A DNA stretch of 64,000 nt from Actinomycetales bacterium (GTDB lineage: Bacteria > Actinomycetota > Actinomycetes > Actinomycetales > Dermatophilaceae), in NCBI GenBank assembly GCA_016711095.1, contig JADJTP010000002.1, positions 930,001 through 994,000 on the forward strand, in the 5' to 3' direction. The translations under genes and the position numbers were made by a program. Below are positions 60,005 through 64,000 of the stretch, piece by piece. The first letter of the stretch is position 1; each line of letters starts with the position of its first letter. The notes beneath the pieces were generated by a model. The model was not told the DNA's origin. It saw nothing but the letters and a program-made list of their open reading frames with translations, and did not search any database.

Positions 60005-62402
60005 AGCCAAGCTCCTTGAGGAGCAAGGCCAGCTTCGTGGCGGCATCATCCCGCTCCGCTTCAAGCACTGAGAGCGGCGTCTGGTACTTGTCCCACCACG
60101 CTTCGAAGGCGACGATCACGGCTCGTAGGTGGCGAGTGATGCGATCCTGAGCCTCAGCAAAGAGGTCGCGCTCCAGCGCATCGAGCACGACTAGGCGCGC
60201 CGCAATGTCGTCAAGCCCTTCGACAGCCCCGGCCAGGCGGTGAGCGAACGCCGCCTTCTCGGCCTTGAGCTGCTTCTTGGTGGCCGTCAGCTTGCTCTTC
60301 AGCCTTTTGAGCTCGGCCGGCGACAGGGCCTCCTCGACGGGTTCGCTGCCGTCTTCCTCATCATCAGAGGCAGTGGCCGCCTTGATCGTGCTTTCCAGCT
60401 CAGCGACCTCGCTCTCAAGGCCAGCGAGCTGGTCGAGGTACTCGGGCAGGAGTGCCCGTGCGACCTTGTGGTCGAGTGGGTTGACCTTCGCCTTCTCCTC
60501 GGCGAGAGCGTCCAATACTGTAGACACCCAAGCCTCAATGAGCCCCCGATAGCCGTGGGTCGCGAGCGCCTTGAGGTCGGGCAAGCTCACGCCCCACCAC
60601 GAGGCGACGATGCCGCGGATCGCAAATGGATCGAGCAGCGGCGTCGGGGCCAGCGCCTCTCGGAACGTCTCGATCAGTTCCTTACGCAGGCCGACGAGGT
60701 CGCCTGGTGACTCCAGCTTGTCGAAGCCACCCTCCTGCTCCTCCCACCACAGGTCGATAGCGTCAATCACGGCGCCCTCGGCCGCGACGACACCGGGGTC
60801 AGTCTCGATCAGACGCCTGAGGTCACGCCGCTTTGAGACCACCTCAGCAAAGAGCACGTAGTCGGCGTCCTTGGCCACGAAGAAGCGATCAGGCGCGAGA
60901 CCGTGAGCCGTGAAGAGATCCGCCTTGCCAGCGATCTCGCTAACGGGGATGCCGCCGTGCAGATGCGCCCGTACGTCCTGCGGCTCGGGCTCTGGCGTGG
61001 TGTAGACGTAGCGGCGAATGTTGAGGTTGTCGTCGTTCTCTGCCAGCTCAGCGCGATCAACCACGCGCGCGAAGCCAGGGACGTCCTGGAAGGATCGGTA
61101 GGCCGAGACAATCTTCTCGATGTGCTCGGGCTCCAGGTAGTTCTGTGCCCTGCCCTCCCGATACTCCCGGTCGGCGTTGATGAACAGCACCTTGCCCCTC
61201 CGCGCCGCAGGCTTTGACCCGATCGGACGAAGCACCAGGATGCAGGCAGGGATGCCTGTGCCATAGAAGAGCTGTGGGCCGAGGCCGATCACGGCCTCGG
61301 CAAGGTCGTCGTTCAGGAAGCCGGTACGGATCCGCCGCTCGTCGCCACCACGGAACAGCACACCGTGAGGCATGACCGTCGTGACCATGCCGCCTGGCCG
61401 AGTCACCGCCAGCATGTGCTGGACGAACATAAGGTCGGCCTTCTTACCCTTCTCGGGTGTGTGGCCGTAGCGGAAGCGCTCGGGGAACGGGATGGCATCA
61501 GCCACGTAGTTCATCGAGAACGGCGGGTTCGTGATCACGCGGTCGAAGCGCTGCAGCTCCCCACCGGTGATGTGGGCTGGGTCCTCCAGCGTGCCGTCGT
61601 CGTTATTGCGGAGGTCGGCGTCGGGGATGCCATGCAGCAGCATGTTCATTTTGGAGATGGCCCAGACGCTGCCGTCCTTCTCCTGGCCGGCAAGCGCCAG
61701 GTTGCGGCCGTCGCCGCCGGACTCCTCGACGTACTCCTTGGAGAGGATCAGCATGCCGCCCGAGCCCGTACAAGGGTCGTAGACGCTCATCCCTGGGTGC
61801 GGGTCGGCGATCTGCACCATCAGGCGGACGACGTCTCGGGGTGTGTAGAACTCCCCGCCCTTCTTGCCCGCAGAGTCGGCGAAGTCGCGGATCAAGTACT
61901 CGTAGGCCGCGCCGAGCAGGTCGGGAAACTCAAAGTCCTGCTGCCGGAGCGGCACCTTGTTGAAGTGCATGATCAGCTCACGCAGCTTCTTGTCTGACAT
62001 CGAGGACTGGCCGATCTTGCGGTTGAAGTCGATGTGCTGCAGCACCCCGTCGAGCGACCGGTTGCTGTGCTCCAGCTCCTCGAGGGCCTTGTTTAGGCCG
62101 CTGCCGACCGCCTTGTGGAGATGATCACGGATCTGCTCCCACCGCGCCCGCTGCGGCACGTAGAAGGTCTTGTAAAACGACGGCGACTCGGCACGCTGCT
62201 CAGCCTCGGCCTGGCTGCGCCCACGCGACCGTTGGTCGGCGACGACCTGCTGCTGCTCGGCCTCAAACTGGTCCGACGCGTACTTCAGGAACAGCATCCC
62301 GAAGATGTACTCCTTGTAGGCCGAGGCCTCCATGGAGCCGCGGAGCACGTCAGCGGCAGCGAACATGTGCCGCTCCAGCTGCGGCAACGTCAAGCGAGGC
62401 AT
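59997..62402 (-). CDS. hsdM: Type I restriction enzyme, modification subunit
   Basis: An 801-residue N6-adenine methyltransferase. SAM motif I is VYDPCTGSGGMLILSKEY and the catalytic motif IV is VITNPPFSMNYV. The N-terminal recognition-helper domain includes SADFKEYIFGMLFLKYAS-like SAYKEYIFGMLFLKYASDQF. The C-terminal 250 residues are a long helical extension with coiled-coil character (AELKRLKSKLTATKKQLKAE). It protects host DNA and forms the core of the M2S complex. ATG 62402 has AAGGACGAG before; other in-frame starts upstream have none. Confidence 0.96.
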   Translation of the reverse strand: MPRLTLPQLERHMFAAADVLRGSMEASAYKEYIFGMLFLKYASDQFEAEQQQVVADQRSRGRSQAEAEQRAESPSFYKTFYVPQRARWEQIRDHLHKAVGSGLNKALEELEHSNRSLDGVLQHIDFNRKIGQSSMSDKKLRELIMHFNKVPLRQQDFEFPDLLGAAYEYLIRDFADSAGKKGGEFYTPRDVVRLMVQIADPHPGMSVYDPCTGSGGMLILSKEYVEESGGDGRNLALAGQEKDGSVWAISKMNMLLHGIPDADLRNNDDGTLEDPAHITGGELQRFDRVITNPPFSMNYVADAIPFPERFRYGHTPEKGKKADLMFVQHMLAVTRPGGMVTTVMPHGVLFRGGDERRIRTGFLNDDLAEAVIGLGPQLFYGTGIPACILVLRPIGSKPAARRGKVLFINADREYREGRAQNYLEPEHIEKIVSAYRSFQDVPGFARVVDRAELAENDDNLNIRRYVYTTPEPEPQDVRAHLHGGIPVSEIAGKADLFTAHGLAPDRFFVAKDADYVLFAEVVSKRRDLRRLIETDPGVVAAEGAVIDAIDLWWEEQEGGFDKLESPGDLVGLRKELIETFREALAPTPLLDPFAIRGIVASWWGVSLPDLKALATHGYRGLIEAWVSTVLDALAEEKAKVNPLDHKVARALLPEYLDQLAGLESEVAELESTIKAATASDDEEDGSEPVEEALSPAELKRLKSKLTATKKQLKAEKAAFAHRLAGAVEGLDDIAARLVVLDALERDLFAEAQDRITRHLRAVIVAFEAWWDKYQTPLSVLEAERDDAATKLALLLKELGYE

Positions 62403-62902
<500 letters not shown>

Positions 62903-62953
62903 GCCGCCCCATCCGATCGACTCACGCCGGCCGGACCAGGCAACCCTTCGATG

Positions 62954-63682
62954 TTACCCAACCACCTGTGCCGATGCGAAATCCGCGCGGTGGGGAGCGT
63001 TGAGCGACTCGCCGTCGTCGTCCGGGTCCGGCGTCCCGGGAGCCGTCACGTTGTAGGACATCAGCCGCAACGGGCCACCCGGCTCGACCTCTTGCAGAGT
63101 CGTCCACGAGCAGTTGGCCAGGCTGCCGAGCGCCGCATCCGCCGACTGGGGCAGCCCGATGACCTCCAACAGGCTCGCGCGCAGGCAGGCGCCGTGAGTG
63201 ACCACCAACCCGAGACCGCCCGGCTGCAGCTCAGCGACATACGACCGCAACGCCGGGACCATCCGGGCCAGCACGTCGGCGGTCGTTTCGGAGCCCGGCA
63301 CCTGGCACCCCTCGTCGTTGGCCACCCACGCGGCATACTCGCGGGGGAATCTCTCCTCGAACTGCGACCGGGTCAGCCCAGCGCGCTCCCCCACCGAGAA
63401 CTCACGCAAACGCGCGTCGGCCTCCGGCTGCAACCCGCAGGCCACCCCGATGTATGCCGCCGTCTGACTCGCCCGGGCGAGGTCGGAGGTCCACAGTCTG
63501 CTCGGACGCAGCCCGCGCAGGTGCGGCGCCATGGCGCGCGCCTCGCTGTGGCCGACCGAATCCAGCGGGATGTCGGCATGGCCTTGGGGGCGCTTTTCGT
63601 GATTCCAGGCCGTGCGCGCATGCCGGACGAGCACGAGTCGACGGGTCGCAGCGCTGGGCAGCGCACTCATCCGGATCGGCAC
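62954..63682 (-). CDS. Histidine phosphatase family protein (phosphoglycerate mutase-like)
   Basis: A 242-residue protein. VLVRHARTAWNHEKRPQGHA (RHA... with phosphohistidine), RLWTSDLARASQTA, REFSVGERAGLTRSQFEERF and LVVTHGACLRASLLEVIGL (second His) give the histidine phosphatase fold. Similar genes follow rsfS in related genomes and are often labelled phosphoglycerate mutase; the substrate is not proven. GTG 63682 is 3 bp after the rsfS stop; an ATG four codons on is possible. Confidence 0.9.
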   Translation of the reverse strand: MPIRMSALPSAATRRLVLVRHARTAWNHEKRPQGHADIPLDSVGHSEARAMAPHLRGLRPSRLWTSDLARASQTAAYIGVACGLQPEADARLREFSVGERAGLTRSQFEERFPREYAAWVANDEGCQVPGSETTADVLARMVPALRSYVAELQPGGLGLVVTHGACLRASLLEVIGLPQSADAALGSLANCSWTTLQEVEPGGPLRLMSYNVTAPGTPDPDDDGESLNAPHRADFASAQVVG

Positions 63683-63685
63683 GAC

Positions 63686-64000
63686 TCAGGCACCCTCGAG
63701 AGCGATGAACGGGCAGTCTTTCCAGAGCCGTTCCAGCTGATAGAAGGCCCGTTCTTCCTGATGCTGGATGTGCACGACGATGTCGCCGAAGTCGATGAGC
63801 ACCCAGCGGTCCTCGCGGCCCCCTTCGCGGCGCAACGGTTTCACCCCAGTCAGGCGCAGCTGCTCCTCGACCGCGTCGACGATGGCGCCGACCTGGCGTT
63901 CATTGGTCGCCGAGGCGATGACGAAGATGTCGGTCAGGGCCAGCTGGCTGGACACGTCGATGGCGACGACATTCTCGGCCTTCTTGTCCAGGGCTCCTGC
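63686..64000 (-). CDS. rsfS: Ribosomal silencing factor RsfS, C-terminal part
   Basis: The last 104 residues of RsfS, which binds ribosomal protein L14 and blocks joining of the subunits in starvation. LTDIFVIASATNERQVGAIV, RWVLIDFGDIVVHIQHQEER and FYQLERLWKDC are characteristic. The start is outside the window. A histidine phosphatase gene follows it, as in related genomes. Confidence 0.95.
   Translation of the reverse strand, partial: AGALDKKAENVVAIDVSSQLALTDIFVIASATNERQVGAIVDAVEEQLRLTGVKPLRREGGREDRWVLIDFGDIVVHIQHQEERAFYQLERLWKDCPFIALEGA

Overview
The window is a stretch of high-GC chromosome that reads as an actinobacterium of the order Micrococcales, most likely family Intrasporangiaceae (Janibacter, Knoellia or Tetrasphaera type). 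Support comes from very high GC at third codon positions, two SAM-IV riboswitches, the nrdJ-nrdR and LysM-lexA arrangements, deazaflavin (F420)-type and DUF1023 proteins, and the order leuS, degV, plsY, comEA, comEC. I infer the taxon from gene content only; no search was run.

Region 1 (1-47 kb) is chromosomal backbone. From the left it holds the end of a MoxR ATPase with DUF58 and transglutaminase partners, a cupin, the primary sigma factor rpoD (with an apparent one-base frameshift in its Ala/Lys/Pro-rich head), a universal stress protein, metX and its SAM-IV riboswitch, and DUF4192, DUF1232, EcsC, DNA polymerase I-like, PAC2 and HrpA genes. A polysaccharide deacetylase follows, then metY with a second SAM-IV riboswitch, so both steps of homocysteine synthesis from homoserine lie here under matching RNA switches. 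Next come an aldo/keto reductase, PPK2, a deazaflavin-dependent enzyme, an SPFH/ribbon-helix-helix pair, the B12-dependent ribonucleotide reductase nrdJ with its repressor nrdR and paired NrdR boxes, and a DUF1023 hydrolase with an EspC-like partner. The block continues with LysM, lexA and its LexA boxes, a maleylpyruvate isomerase-like gene, a sirtuin, a LysR/DUF4395 pair, comEC-comEA, plsY-degV, leuS with a leucine leader peptide and terminator, and a fused carboxyltransferase.

Region 2 (about 47-62.8 kb) is accessory. It holds an RsbR-type N-terminal protein, an FkbM methyltransferase, two HTH genes divergent from a compact PEP-utilising enzyme, a histidine phosphatase, recombinase debris, a DUF2188 protein, an XRE-ImmA/IrrE protein with an unknown coupled partner, and a complete type I restriction-modification operon (hsdM-hsdS-hsdR-YgjP-type metallopeptidase). 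The operon ends in a decayed KAP-type P-loop NTPase. The block lies against a tRNA-Ala(GGC) gene, after which the backbone resumes with a histidine phosphatase and rsfS.

The least expected signal is a short DNA word, GTATGCC/GGCATAC. I counted about fifty copies by eye, on both strands, in several reading frames and between genes. It is spread through region 1 (about one per kb) and returns after the tRNA, but I saw only one copy in the 16 kb of region 2. It also forms the arms of the hairpin after metY. A second unexpected signal is a row of three perfect DnaA-box sequences at 24-bp spacing upstream of comEA.
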